Positions 22,313-34,390 of a DNA stretch of 64,000 nucleotides are shown in pieces. The position numbers and the translations under genes are program-made. Position 1 is the first letter of the stretch, and each line of letters opens with the position of its first letter. The DNA is from Echria macrotheca. Taxonomy: Eukaryota; Ascomycota; Sordariomycetes; Sordariales; Schizotheciaceae. Under the pieces are notes generated by a model. The model saw only the letters and a list, made by a program, of their open reading frames with translations, ran no database searches and was not told the origin of the DNA. The DNA is taken from positions 1,612,001 to 1,676,000 of the forward strand of contig MU839828.1 of the NCBI GenBank assembly GCA_030411725.1. The letters run 5' to 3'.

Positions 22313-24979
22313 ATGTACCTACCGCGTGCCCTTATATCGAAGCTCTACCTTCACCTTCAGAACACGCGCCACCCGCTATCCCCGCCGGTCCTGGTTCTAG
22401 TCGCCCTCGAGCCCGATTCTCTGTGTGCCTGCCGCATCCTCACGCGTCTTTTCAAGCATGACTATATTCCGCACAAGATCCAGCCCGTGGCTGGCTATGC
22501 CGACCTCGAGCGCGTCGGCCAGGAGCTTGTCAGCCCCATGATGGAGACGCGTGGCGGCAGCGGTGGCATTGTTGTCTGCCTGGGCGTTGGTGGTATGGCC
22601 GATCTGGGCACGGTCCTGGGTTTGGAACCTGAAGGTGACGATAATACCTTTGGGGGAGTGGAGGTATGGGTGGTCGACGCTCACCGGCCGTGGAACTTGA
22701 GCAACGTCTTCGGAGGATTCCCGCTAGAGCCCGAGACCGAAGAGGCCAAGACATTTGCGGCCCGTACGCCGGTTGGAGTGCATGGTGGACGGATTGATCG
22801 AGCCTACAAGCCAGGAAAAGGCGGTATTATTGTCATGGACGACGGAGACATCGAAGACGAACTGTCCAAAGAACGAGACGCGTATATTGCCCTGGTCGAT
22901 ATGCCAGAGGTTGACGACGATGGCGAGGACCTTGACGGCAGCGATTCGGAAAGCGATGGAGACGAGCCGGAGCAGTTGTCAGCCAGGACGGGCCAGAAAC
23001 GCAAGTCGTGGTCGGACCTAGATGATGAGGATAGCGAGGACGATGATCGGCCGAGGCAAAGGAGGAGGAGCAACTCGGTACGTATATCTATTCAAATGTG
23101 GCCTTTGGTGACTAACAATTGGACAGTCCAGCCCGATCCCGGATTCGCCCAGGAGACCTGCTCAGCGGGGCCTCATATCGCTCAGGGACGACGCCGTCTT
23201 TTCGTCCGACGACCCTTCAGAGCCTCCAACCGCTGCTCAGCCCCCAAGAGGACCATCGGCACGAACATTGAGACGGAGACTGTTGAGGTTACGACGCGAA
23301 AACGAGAGTATTCTGCGCGAGTACTACCGACTGGGCGCCTCGTACTCGGAACCGATATCGTCCATGATGTATTCGCTGGCATCGGAGCTCGGTCGTGAGG
23401 ACAACGACTTGCTGTGGCTGACCATCGTTGGAGTTACGTCAATGGAGCTCTACGGTCGCTCGTCAGCCGGTGTTGCGGTGACAGTTCGCAGCGGAGAGGC
23501 ACGGCCGGCCTCGGGCTGGCTCGGTATGCGTGGCGCGAGGATACGACAACTGCTCCGCGACGAAGTACGGCGTCTTAACCCGCCCGAGGTGGGCAATGGA
23601 AGAGTCCTGCCGGAGTCTACTGGGATTATACCCACCACAGCTCGCAGCCCAGAAGACACGAGCATCCGGCTCTCCCCTGAGCCCAAGTTTCTTCTCATCA
23701 GACACTGGAGTCTGTATGACAGCATGTTACACTCGCCATACCTCTTCTCGCGGCTCAAGACGTGGAGCGAAACAGGTCTGAAGCGGCTGCACAAGCTTCT
23801 CGCCAAGATGGGCGTCAGTCTGGTGCAGTGCAAGCAAAGCTACACACACATGGACATGATGCTCAAGCGCGAACTGCGGACAAAGCTGCTCAAGTACGCC
23901 TCGCTATATAATCTCGACGAGCTCGTTCCAACCATCGATACTGACGGGAAGGACCGGGGAGGAGCCAAAGATGGCTGGGGTTTTGTAAGAAGCTGGGGTT
24001 GGCGAGCCACCCTCAGCGCTCAAGATGTGGGAGTCGTCATTGGCGCCCTGTTAGAAGTGGGCAAGAACAAGTCGGCCGCTGAGGTTGCGCCGGGAGGAGT
24101 CTCACAAGATTTGGTTGATATCAACGACGACCAAATGCAGAGCGAAGAGTGGCTCCCGAGATTCTGGGAAGCCTATGACGCGCTTGAGGAGTGAGTGGAC
24201 CTTGAAGACTGTCCTGCCAGCACTAACAATTTTATAGCATTGAAGCATTGAAAGCGGGTTTACCGACAGCCCAGTTTCTGCACAAGGCCATTTTCACGAC
24301 GGGGACCACGATTCTCAAGAAGAAGCAGATATCTCATTTACGGGCATTTCGGATGTGTGTCGTCAAGGACACCCCGGATGTGTCGCTTTTTAATCATCCG
24401 GGTGCTCTCACAAAGCTGGCCCTCTGGATCGGCGAGGCATTGGCCGAACAGGAGAAGGAGGCAACGGGCAAGCTGGCCATGGGTGGTCGCGGCACTCCGC
24501 TGGTCGTGGCCAGCCTGGATGAGAAGCGCGGCGTTTACGTGGTGGTCGGCACCGGCGGAGGCGGCGGACCGGACAGCAATTTTGTCGACCGCGAAGCAGC
24601 GAAAAAGAAGGCGGAGGCACGAGAGGCCAAGGAGAAGGCCAGAGAGGAGAGGCGGAATATCAAGGAGAAGATCCGAGCAGAGAAGCGGGAGGCCAGGAGA
24701 GCGGAGAAAGGGGATGACGAAGATGAAGAGGAGGAGGAAGAGGATGAGTCGGATAGTGAAGGCTCGGATATGTCTGAATCGGAGGATGAGGAAGACGAGG
24801 ATGCGGCGAAGGAAAGGGGTTACGGCCTGAACAAATTTGGCACGGCTTTCCAGGACGTCGTGTCCGAGACCAACGCCCGAGTTCGGATCGACAGCTTCGA
24901 GCACTGTGTGGTGGAGGTTAAGAAGGAGGATCTCGGGGGGTTCCTGGAGAGTTTGAGCATGAAGGCGGTCGTGGGATGA
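22313..24979 (+). CDS. CDC45: DNA replication initiation factor Cdc45
   Basis: Three exons, 22313-23077, 23127-24190 and 24238-24979, give 856 residues. Introns are 49 and 47 nt. Cdc45 joins MCM2-7 and GINS to form the CMG helicase that unwinds DNA at replication forks. The N-terminus MYLPRALISKLYLHLQNTRH and the segment FKHDYIPHKIQPVAGYADLE fit the family. So do NDLLWLTIVGVTSMELYGRS and the C-terminal FGTAFQDVVSETNARVRIDS. Two acidic low-complexity inserts are visible, at residues around 200-250 and in an E/D-rich block near 24715-24815 preceded by a Lys/Glu helix; together they make it larger than yeast Cdc45. The frame stays open for 109 codons upstream but has no ATG there, so 22313 is the first possible AUG start. 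Confidence 0.95.
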
Positions 24980-27264
24980 TTTTTGGGATGGCTCGGTCGA
25001 TGACTCCCTTTGCTTATATAGAGCGAGCTTGCTGGAGTGTTGGAGTTTTTTCTCGGGCGGTTTTTGTGTGCGCATGGCACTTGGGAGCTGGTTGGGGCTT
25101 GGTAGAACGTGTGAAATGACGGAATGAGGTCGGTTCTAGTGTGTGCAAAGTGGGAATACAGGAATGAATTGCATTTTGTTTTCTTTTGCCATGAGGTTGT
25201 GTTGCAGATGATGGGTTTTGAACCAGTTGGCTTGATTGACTCAACCGAGCCCCTGGCAGGCAGCTACGTGTGGAACATACGGTATCTACTAGCTAGCTAG
25301 GCAAAAATGTAGCCGAGCATTAGAGTTGAGTTCCGGATCGTTACTGTTGGTGGTGAGGTACCCCCTGCCAGCCAGCTCACTAGGAACGGATAGTGCCGGA
25401 GTGGGTAGAGAGTGAGGCTCACCAGACAAATGAAACCACCGGGCTTGGGCTGGGCTGGGCGTTGGGCGAAGCGGCTCCGTGTCTAACTACTCTATTCATA
25501 CAGCCGAGATGCATTTTGTGTGCTACGCTACGGGGTATTGGGGGATGGGGGGATACACTACAGCGTAAAAATCGTCTCGACACTTTTGCTGCGCCACCTC
25601 TCTCTTTCTCTCCCTCGCCTTCAAGACTTGTTCAGGACGGGTTGACGGGATATGCGCTACTCTAGAATTTCAACTCCAGGCCTCCATGGGTTGCCGCCCC
25701 GATGACGGATAGGGAATTGAAAAAGTGTTGATTGGATGAACTGGCTAATCAGATGTTGTGGATGGGTTGATGAGAACAAGCGTGTGTGTGTGTGGCTGGA
25801 ACTGCAAGTGACGAGTTGACGAGCGGGAATTCGTCCAAACTCGTCGTTGTCAGCCAGTCAGCTTGGCGGCTTTTGCACAGCCCCCCTCTTGGGTATCGCC
25901 TTTGCTGCAACTGGTCCCGTCCGGTGCTTTGGATCTGGGTTTTAGTCACAGGCAGCAAGCAGGAGACTTCCGGTAGTTTGATTTTTTCTGCTGTAGCTAC
26001 CTAAATACCGGCAAACTGGTTGGGTCTCTGTGTGGTGAGCTTACCCTTTGCTTTTCTGGAGTCGGAACTGGGGATGAGATGAGATGGCTCTTCGGGCAGC
26101 ACTTCTCCTTGAGCGTACCAGCCGAATCGGTCAAGTGGGAATAACATTGACATTTTCCCAACAGGCAGAGAAGCCTAGTATTGCACATTGGGCAGGTCAA
26201 GTGAATGATGGCGTGTAACTTGGGGGGGCAACTCCAGCCACAAGAGGGCACAGACTGGTGCGTTTGGCGCAAACCTGCATGGGTCTCGCCCTTGCCCCTG
26301 GCTTGCCCTTCGTTATCTGGCGATGCCCCTCATCAGAGCCCCTCACCAACTCCATCCGAGCTCCCCGTCTCACTCTCGAGCTGCCAGCCGTGCCAGCCTC
26401 GTGGTATCACTCTGTAGTTATATATCTAGCTTTGAAGATTGGAAACAACTGTGCGTGTGTTGTGATATTGTCTTCTCAACAAGCATAATCACTGCCTTGG
26501 TCAACATCGGACGGCAGCAGAGTGCAACAGTAGTGGGCCCAGTTTCATCGCCTTCTCGAACCCATCACCCAAGCTCCCGACCCAAGCTCCCGACCCGAGG
26601 ACAGCACCGTCACGGACTTCCACAGACGCTTCCTCGCTGTGTTTCATACAGTGCAGCTCGGTACTGTGTCGAGTGTAGCACGTTACTGCGCCGTCTGAGA
26701 GAAGCTGCTGCGCCGACTGTCGTCACTCGGACTGCACCGGCCGCCTCTTTTTAAACTACCAACTCACCTCGTCGTCCACTCTGCGGTTCGCCATCGAAGC
26801 GCCGCCCCCCCTAGCCTAGAACCGCTGCGAACTGCTATTCTCTTCCTTTTCCACCAACACATTCCTCCAGTCCCCACGCCAGGCTAGGAATTGTTTCTAC
26901 GACGATTTTTGCTGCAAACCGATTCGAACAACACTAAAGCGACGCCAGCTAAATTTTGTCAATCCCCGTTTCGCCCGATATCCACTGCAAGAGACAGCAC
27001 CCCGCGCGCGCTTGTTTGCAAGCTTCCCAGTGGTCCTCAAACGAGATCCAAAGTCGCGAGCGACACCAACCCGAACGCCCGTTCCCCGGCCGCCGCCCCT
27101 CACCACTTTCGACTTCCTCGTTCGCAAAGCTTCAGCTCGTCGATTTCGATTACTTTTGCGCGCGCGCAAATCAACTACATAAAAGTCTGTACAAAGACAA
27201 CAGGGAACACAAATCGCGCTTTTCTGACCGAGTTTACGACCTCGGCAGCCGTTGCGACGAGACA
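24980..27264. promoter_or_regulatory. Long tandem intergenic region upstream of NCS-1
   Basis: These 2.3 kb separate the CDC45 stop from the NCS-1 start. The last 900 bp are C/T-rich and likely a long transcribed leader. No gene is recognised; the long frames at about 26.9-27.8 kb on both strands are shadows across the NCS-1 leader and first intron. Confidence 0.4.
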
Positions 27265-28313
27265 ATGGGCAAATCGTAAGTCTACAAACCCCCCTCCCCC
27301 GCCTCCCCTTTGCGCCCCCTTTTTCAATCCCAGCACCGAGAAGGAAACCAGAGCTTGTTGCAATTCCCCCGCCGGCGCGCAAACTTTCTTCGCAGTTGAC
27401 TTTATCGTCTGGTTTGCGTCGGTCGTGTCGGACTCTCGGTCTGCGATTACCAAGCGCAGAGGGGCGGGTGGGCGGCACAGCTCCTTCGTGCGGTCGGTGA
27501 GGAGACGAGGGAAGAGAGAGAGAGAGAGAGAGGGGGTGTGGTTTATTTTTAGTGATGATCAGAGAAGAAGACCAGAGTTGGCTCACGCAACGAGTGAAAA
27601 AACAGACAGTCCAAGCTCTCCCAGGAGCAGCTGACCGAGCTGCAAAACTCGACACATTTCGACAAGAAGGAGCTGCAGCAATGGTACAAGGGTATGCGTT
27701 TTTCTTTTCTTTGAATCTCGGGTTCAAAAATAAAGACTCTAACAAATTCGAAAAAAAAAAACAGGCTTCCTCAAGGACTGCCCGTCGGGCATGCTCTCCA
27801 AGGAGGAGTTCCAAAAGATCTACAGGCAGTTCTTCCCCTTTGGCGACCCGTCGTCCTTCGCCGACTATGTGTTTAATGTGTTCGACACGGATAAGTCCGG
27901 GACGATTGACTTCAAGGAGTTCATCTGCGCCCTGAGCGTCACGAGCCGCGGCAAGATGGAGGACAAGCTCGACTGGGCTTTTCAGCTGTACGACATTGAC
28001 GGCGACGGCAAGATCAGCTACGACGAGATGCTCAAGATCGTCGAGGCTATATACAAGATGGTTTGTGTTTGGTTTTTCTTTTGTTCAGTGAGAGAGAGAG
28101 AAAAAGAATTGTGCTGATTGACGGTTTGACCAGGTCGGCTCTATGGTTAAGCTCCCGGACGACGAGGATACGCCCGAGAAGCGCGTGCGCAAGATCTTCC
28201 AGATGATGGACAAGGACGAGAATGGCAGCCTCGATATGGAGGAGTTCAAGGAGGGCAGCCAACGCGACGCTACCATTGTGTCGGCCCTGTCTTTGTATGA
28301 TGGGCTGGTTTGA
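27265..28313 (+). CDS. NCS1: Neuronal calcium sensor 1 homologue (Frq1/NCS-1)
   Basis: Four exons, 27265-27275, 27606-27691, 27765-28060 and 28134-28313, give exactly 190 residues, the usual NCS-1 length. The first exon is only 11 nt, codes for MGKS and is followed by a 330-nt intron; together they rebuild MGKSQSKLSQEQLTELQNST. Gly2 with the following residues is an N-myristoylation signal. After a degenerate first EF-hand (KDCPSG), three canonical calcium loops are visible: DTDKSGTIDFKE, DIDGDGKISYDE and DKDENGSLDMEE. The homologue activates phosphatidylinositol 4-kinase in yeast and mediates calcium tolerance and growth in several fungi. The remaining introns are 73 nt each. Confidence 0.96.
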
Positions 28314-29410
28314 GCGGCCTGATGGGGACAAGGAGGGCAGGGGGGGAGGGGGGTTGAATAAGGGGGGCCAGCGTCCTTGGCGAATGTCCCCGCCCTGCTT
28401 GCTGAGTCGGTGGTGAATTTTGGAGGGGGTCATCAACCTTGGAGGGATGGGTTCTATGTTGGTATTGGAACCGACTGGCAGAAGGGCGCAAGACGGGCGG
28501 ATAGAGAAGGTCGAGGACGGGGGCTCAACCATGGATGGGTTTCATGAAAGCTCACATGAACTGTTGGCTGGCGATGAGACGGGCGGATGAAGAGGAGGAT
28601 GGGATGGGGATCATGGACATGAAAGGGAAAGGGAAACGAGAAGACATGAGACCTCTCTTGAAAGACATCCTGGAATGAACGAAGAAGGGTGATGATGGCG
28701 TGTCTGTGTCTGTGTATTGCGCGGCGTGGGGGGGATGATATATGATGGATTGGACTGGACGATGGATGGATGCCTTGTATGCTACTACCAACTTTTGAGA
28801 GAGAGAGAGAGCTCCGCTACGCTACGCTACGGCTTGATGTTTATTTTGTATTTCTTCTTCTTTTTTTTCTTTGTCTCAGTCCGTCCGTTGTGTTGTGTTC
28901 CGAGGCGTATACAGTATACGGAATAAACCGGGATGCATAGTTGGATATATACTAACTAGCTAGGTGATGATACTCCTGGAGGTATTACTCCGTATGTATA
29001 CCATGCCTTACCACGTTCGACACAACATCGCCAATGAACGTAGGAAGAAGCCGATAGAAATCAGATTTCTCTCTCTCTCTCTCAGTTTCCCAGGCTGGTT
29101 CGTTGGGCTAGACTCATCAAGAAGGGGCGGGGGAAACGTCACTCCACCCTCCCCTTCTACTCGTCCGTTCACTCATCTTCAACACCAAATATCTCCACTC
29201 AGACAACAAGAGGTCAACATAGACAGATAACCTAAGAACTGGGTAATCTAGCTAAATACAGTTTTCAGGCTCCTCCACTCCCTCACTAACTCGCTACACA
29301 GCAAGCGCAGACTACAAAAAATCAAGGTATTCGCGCCATCGACCAGCTACAAGGCAATAATACAGAGTACCTAACCCACTCCAATTCACCCCCGACTCTC
29401 TACAGACACC
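28314..29410. other. Convergent intergenic region, NCS-1 / acyl-CoA synthetase
   Basis: These 1.1 kb hold both 3' flanks. They include a GA run and a CGCTA triplication near 28797-28832. No gene or RNA is recognised. Confidence 0.5.
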
Positions 29411-31607
29411 TTAGCTCGAATTCCCGTACGCCTCAGCAACTTCCTTCTTGTAGTGGTTGAGGATCCCCTTGCGGTTCAGCTTTTGCGCGGCCGTCACCAT
29501 GTTCTATTTCATGTCAGTATATGCAATTGTGCTCCAGAACAAAAACTCACATTCTGCGGCGTCCACTCGTGGTCCGAAACAACAACACCCTCGATAATCT
29601 CGATGCCCGATAGACCACCGGCCCGCCCAGCGTTCTGCAGCTCCTTGAGCACCGCCGCCTGCAGCTTTTTCTCGTGAACAAGCTCTTCGATGCTCTCACC
29701 GGCAAGACCCAGCCCTTCGGCAAGCTTCAGGAGGGCCGGCTCGGCGGGCACGATGATGGCGATAGGCCTGGTCTTGGTGTCATCGGCGTAGACGCAAATG
29801 TTTGCGACGACGGGCGCGGACCGGTAGATGGACTCGAGCTTCTCCAGTGCAATGTACTCGCCGTTGAGCGTCTTGACCAGGTTCTTCTTGCGGTCGATGA
29901 TCTTGAGATGGCCGTTCTTGTCCCACTCGCCAATGTCGCCCGTCTTGAACCACCCATCCTCCGTGAGCGCCTCGGCCGTCTCCTTGGGGTTTTCGTAGTA
30001 TTCTTCCAGCACAGAAGGCCCGCGGAGCCAAATTTCACCCTGGGGGTTGGGCTTGTTGGTGGCAAAGTAACCCGCATCCGGGAAGTCGACAAGCTTGGCC
30101 TCGACCGACGCAGGCATGGCGCCAATCGACTCCGACGTCCACTCCATCGGGTTCTGCAGACAGCCCATAGCAGTCGTCTCAGTAAGGCCATACCCGATGA
30201 TCATGGGGCAGATGGCCATGCTGATGAACTTTTGCGTATCCTTGGCGACTGGCCCGCCACCGTTCATGCACAGCTTCAGGCGACCGCCGGTAGCCTCCTT
30301 GATCTTCTTGAACACGACAGCATCCAGAAGACCGCTGCCAGGGAGGCCAGTGTACATCAGCCTCTCCTTGAGCGCCATCGCAGACCAGAAAAGCCCCCGA
30401 ACAATCGGGCTGCCGGCATTGACCTTTGCGATGATGCCCTTCTTGACGCTCTCCCAAACGGCCGGCACACCGACCAAGACACTGGGCTTGAACTCCTTAA
30501 TGTCACCCAGGCAGTTGCGCACCGAGGTATCCGAGAGGGTCTTGGGGTTGCCGTAGCCCATGCATGACCCCCAGTGCAGCGACGCGTTCTCGAAGACGAA
30601 CTCCAGAATGTGGGCCAGGGGAAGGTATGTCAGCAGACCATCGCCGGGTCCGATGTATGGTTGGACAACAACGCTCACACCGGCAACTATCGGGACCCTA
30701 GTCAGCACAAGCTTCATACGTCAGCATCTTGCTGGTGGTTCTTACCTGCGGCAACGACGGCTTTGTGCTTTAGCGGGACACCCTTGGGCGTGCCGGTGGA
30801 TCCGGAAGTGTACATGATGCAGCACAAATCATCGGCAGTCGGCGGAACGGGATCGACGGGGTTTTCCTTCCCGAGCTTGGCCACCTCCTCGTGGCTGAGG
30901 ACATTGATGTGGGGGAATGAAGCCTTCAGCTTGTCGATGTGGTCTTGGTTGACCTTGTGTTGGTTGTTCCAGATGACGACCTTAATGTCAGTGGCAGCCT
31001 TGAGGACGTTTGTGAGGGTCGGGAGGAGATGGGGATCGAGGAAGATGGCCTTCGCCTTGGTCGCCACCATTGAGTGCTTCAAGCCCTCCTCGCCGAGTGT
31101 GTCGTATGCCGTGACGATGGGCATGCTCTGCGAAGCGGCACCGTGAGAGAGAGACAGCCACTTCTCGCTCGTGGCGGCAAAGATGTGGACGCGGTCACCC
31201 TTCTCGAGGCCGAGCTTGCGCAGGCCGGCGCCAAGCTGCAGAATCAGCTGCTCATACTCGTTGAAGGTGATGTACTCGTAGCCGCTGAGCTCGAAGAAGG
31301 TCCAGTTCTTGTCCACCTCGCGCTCCTCGCCGTCCACTACTTTCTTGACCTTCTTGGTCTCCTGGTGCGTCTTGATGAGCTTGCGCGACCCCATGCACTT
31401 GGCGTTACCATAGTTCGCGACGGCGTTCCGGACGAGCTCGTAGACGGTGCTCACGTTTTCGGCCGGCTTGCTGATGATCTCCTTCGCGGAGGCGGGATGG
31501 CGGCGGACCGGAGTCTCTCCCTCGACGGGCGTCTGGCCCTCAACCTCGACAGAAAACGGCGGCTTGGCCGAGATCCGCGGGTACAGCGCAGGTCCTTTTC
31601 CAACCAT
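29411..31607 (-). CDS. FAA1: Long-chain fatty-acid-CoA ligase (Faa1/Faa4 type)
   Basis: Three exons, 31607-30746, 30686-29551 and 29503-29411, give 696 residues, close to yeast Faa1 and Faa4. The enzyme activates long-chain fatty acids with ATP and CoA for lipid synthesis, beta-oxidation and protein acylation. The AMP-binding P-loop-like motif IMYTSGSTGTPKGVPLKHKA lies at about residues 261-280. Further on are GYGLTETTAMGC and the FACS signature region DGWFKTGDIGEWDKNGHLKI with DRKKNLVKTLNGEYIALEKL. The small last exon restores TAAQKLNRKGILNHYKKEV. Introns are 59 and 47 nt. The end EAYGNSS is not a strong PTS1, so a cytosolic or ER location is likelier than peroxisomal. Whether it corresponds to FAA1 or FAA4 cannot be decided. 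Confidence 0.94.
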
Positions 31608-33053
31608 TGTGAAGAATTCGACGATATGTGACTAGAAACAGTAGAACGGTCGTCGCAACTTTTGCTCGTCGTGGGCGAGGCGGGAACTGCGGAGGCGAAA
31701 GCTGGACGAGGTGCGGTGACGCAACGGATGCACTTGTCGATCACCCCAAACAGGGACAAACAAATGGCAAACGGAGCCCGGGACAGATGGAATCTAGGCA
31801 AAAAAGTGATGCAAGAGCCAAATCACTTCCAAAGGACAACTGAAGCACCTCGGACGCAAGACGGAGAAATCGAGGGACCACAGGGAGTGGGGAGCGGAGG
31901 GAAGGGATTCTTGACTTGGACGCGAGAAGTGCAACTTCGGTTTTGGGGGAGCTTGGTGGCTCGAGCTCCCGGCAGCGGCAGGTCGACCAGGTTGCCCTCC
32001 AACCCCCTGCTAGTTAGTCGCTGCCTCGCCCTTGTTGGGGCAAGCAAGGACTCCACCTTCCAAGAAATTTCCAAGAATTGTGGCTCAGGTCAGTCAGTGG
32101 TCACTGGTCACGATGCTTTGTCCCAACTTCACCAGCCCCTTCGACGGCCCGGAGAATCTCAGCCGGAGCCTTTTGTCACCGACCATCGCCAAGGTCGACT
32201 TGTTGATCGCCGCTGTCTGGGGGAACTGTGGCACCCGGGTTGCGGGACGCACTCGGTGACAAGAGCCAAGACCTGCTCATTTCCTCGACCATCGCCAGCC
32301 TCGACAGGAGCCGGTTGATGGACGGCCAGGTCTGGTAACGGCGAGGCCGTCATCTCGCATGGCTCTGCTGGGCGGGGCGAAACAGACGCGCCGCAGCGTG
32401 CCATCACAGGCGGTTCGCGACACACATGAAGGCCTCGGCCACTTCTTCACCTGTGATGGCCTGCCGGCGGCCGATGCCTAGGAATGAATGGATTTCGTCC
32501 TCTTTGGACCCTATTGCGACTCAGCCCCGAATGCTTGCACAACCCAAGCATTGGCACCTCCATAGTTTGCAACACCAGGGCTGCTTGGCGTCCTACATCT
32601 CGACGGCGAATGAGGAGGCTAGCACACCCCGCCTTGCGTCGAGTTGGGGTACTTCTTCGGTGGTGATGCACAGGTACCCGTCTCTGACACGCGTGTCTGC
32701 CTTTCTTTCCGATATCTCGACAGTCGGTGAGCCGGTGTTCCAGCAGTTACCGGCCACGTCGCTGCCTCGGATGGTAACATTCGTAAGCTAGAAGAGCAGT
32801 ATCTGGTCCAAGCTTTGAGAACTTTGAGAAATGTAGTTTTCGTACAAACCCCTCACCACTGACCATAGCAGCCGGCCCCAAGAAAAACCAAGACGAATGA
32901 CGGCCACCTCCGCATTTTTTCTCTCTCGGTGTATCCACCCGCCGAGGCTCGTACTTAGCCCAAAGAGTAGCACAATGCGTCGTCGGTGGCGCGGTGGCAA
33001 CAGTGTCTGTCCATATTTTGGTATAGAGTTAGAAAAGAAAAAAAGACTCGCCG
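31608..33053. promoter_or_regulatory. Divergent promoter region, acyl-CoA synthetase / RKM5-like gene
   Basis: This 1.4 kb space lies between two start codons. No element or RNA gene is identified, and the short open frames lack protein features. Confidence 0.4.
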
Positions 33054-34144
33054 ATGAGTCTCGCACAGCTGCTCCAGCGCCTTGGCGATCCGATCGAGGC
33101 ACCGGATGAAGGTTCGGCGGGCTTTTCGTCTACGTCTATATCCATACACTTGCGCAACAATAATAGGTGCTGACTCCGCTCGTGCCTAGAGACGTTCGAC
33201 CTCTTCGCCCAGGACCTGCCCTCCCAGAACCTGGGGTTCATCGACTCCAAAGCGTCCACGCTCGACCTGACCATCGGCGACCGGGACCTGACGATCCACC
33301 AGTCCCCCGGCGTGCTGGCATCCAACCGGGCCGGAGGCACCACCGGAGCCGGTACGTGCTCCGGACCTCTACTTACCTAGGTAGAACTTAGTCCCCGCAA
33401 GCTAAATTTTGTATTCTCATGAAAAAAAAAGTCGTATGGAAAATCACCCCCCTCTTCGCAGAATGGATCTCATCCCCTTCTTCGTCCTCCCCCCTATTCA
33501 CAAACAAAATCCTCACCTCCTCGTCTCACATCCTCGAGCTGGGCAGCGGCATCTCGGCCCTCGTCGGCCTCGTCCTCGCGCCCCGCGTGGCCTCGTACGT
33601 GCTAACCGACCAGCCGTACGTTTCCAAGCTGATAGACAAAAACATCACCGAGAACCATCTCTCTCCTCCACCCAGGTCGTCATCCAAGAAGTCCAACCTT
33701 AAAAAAACCGGTGGTGGTGGTGGTGGTGGCGGCGGCGGGACGTTAAACTTCGTCCCGCTAGACTGGGAAAAAGACACGCCCACACCGTCACTCACCCTCT
33801 CCCCAACGACAAAAAGTTTCGACCTAGTCGTCGCGTGCGATTGTATCTACAACGAGGCGCTGATCGAGCCGTTCGTGGCGACGTGCGTGGACGTCTGTCG
33901 GCTCCGCGAGGGTGATGATACTCATACTACTGATACTGCCGAGGGAACAACAAAAAATCCGTGTATATGTGTCGTCGCCCAGCAGCTGCGTGACCCGGAC
34001 GTGTTCGAGGCGTGGCTTGTCCGGTTCGCCGCGTCGTTTCGTGTCTGGCGGGTTCCTGATGATTTGCTCAGTCCCGCTCTGCGGTCGAATTCGGGCTTTG
34101 TTGTGCACTTTGGGATCTTGAAGGGGGTTGTTGTGCCGGAGTAG
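33054..34144 (+). CDS. RKM5: Rkm5-like protein lysine methyltransferase (METTL21-type, seven-beta-strand)
   Basis: Three exons, 33054-33111, 33190-33351 and 33432-34144, give 310 residues. Yeast Rkm5 methylates a ribosomal protein lysine. The order here fits the family: APDEETFDLFAQDLPSQNLG at the first splice, then TGAVVWKITPLFAEW across the second. SAM motif I, ILELGSGISALVGLVLAP, is near residue 104, followed by YVLTDQPYVSKLIDKNI. The late motif FDLVVACDCIYNEALIEPF is near residue 204. Intron 1 (78 nt) uses an unusual GTTCGG donor but has a CTGAC branch point; intron 2 is 80 nt and ends in an A-rich acceptor. A run of ten Gly codons (about 33715-33738) interrupts the fold between the motifs and is probably a loop. 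Confidence 0.82.
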
Positions 34145-34390
34145 AAGGAACAGATCTGAAGACTCCATGTACCGTGGGAGTATGAGACTGCTATCAGGGG
34201 TATTAACCCAGAGAACTTTTTGACGAAGCGAGAGTTTATACTTCGTAATACCCTGGATACATAGTGTAGACAGACAAATAGCGGATATATATACTCATTA
34301 TTATTACCACCCTTACAATGCAAAATAGCCCAAACCCAAATCATCATTCCAGGATCCAGCCCCTTACTCTCAGACACCCCCCCTGAATCA

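Noticed and set aside
26891..27814. 247- and 305-codon frames on both strands over the NCS-1 leader and first exons
   Set aside because: They run through the NCS-1 start and introns, are basic and low-complexity, and conflict with an NCS-1 model of exactly the expected length.
29674..30567. 297-codon plus-strand frame opposite the acyl-CoA synthetase
   Set aside because: It is antisense shadow of a GC-rich, codon-biased exon with clear AMP-binding motifs on the sense strand.
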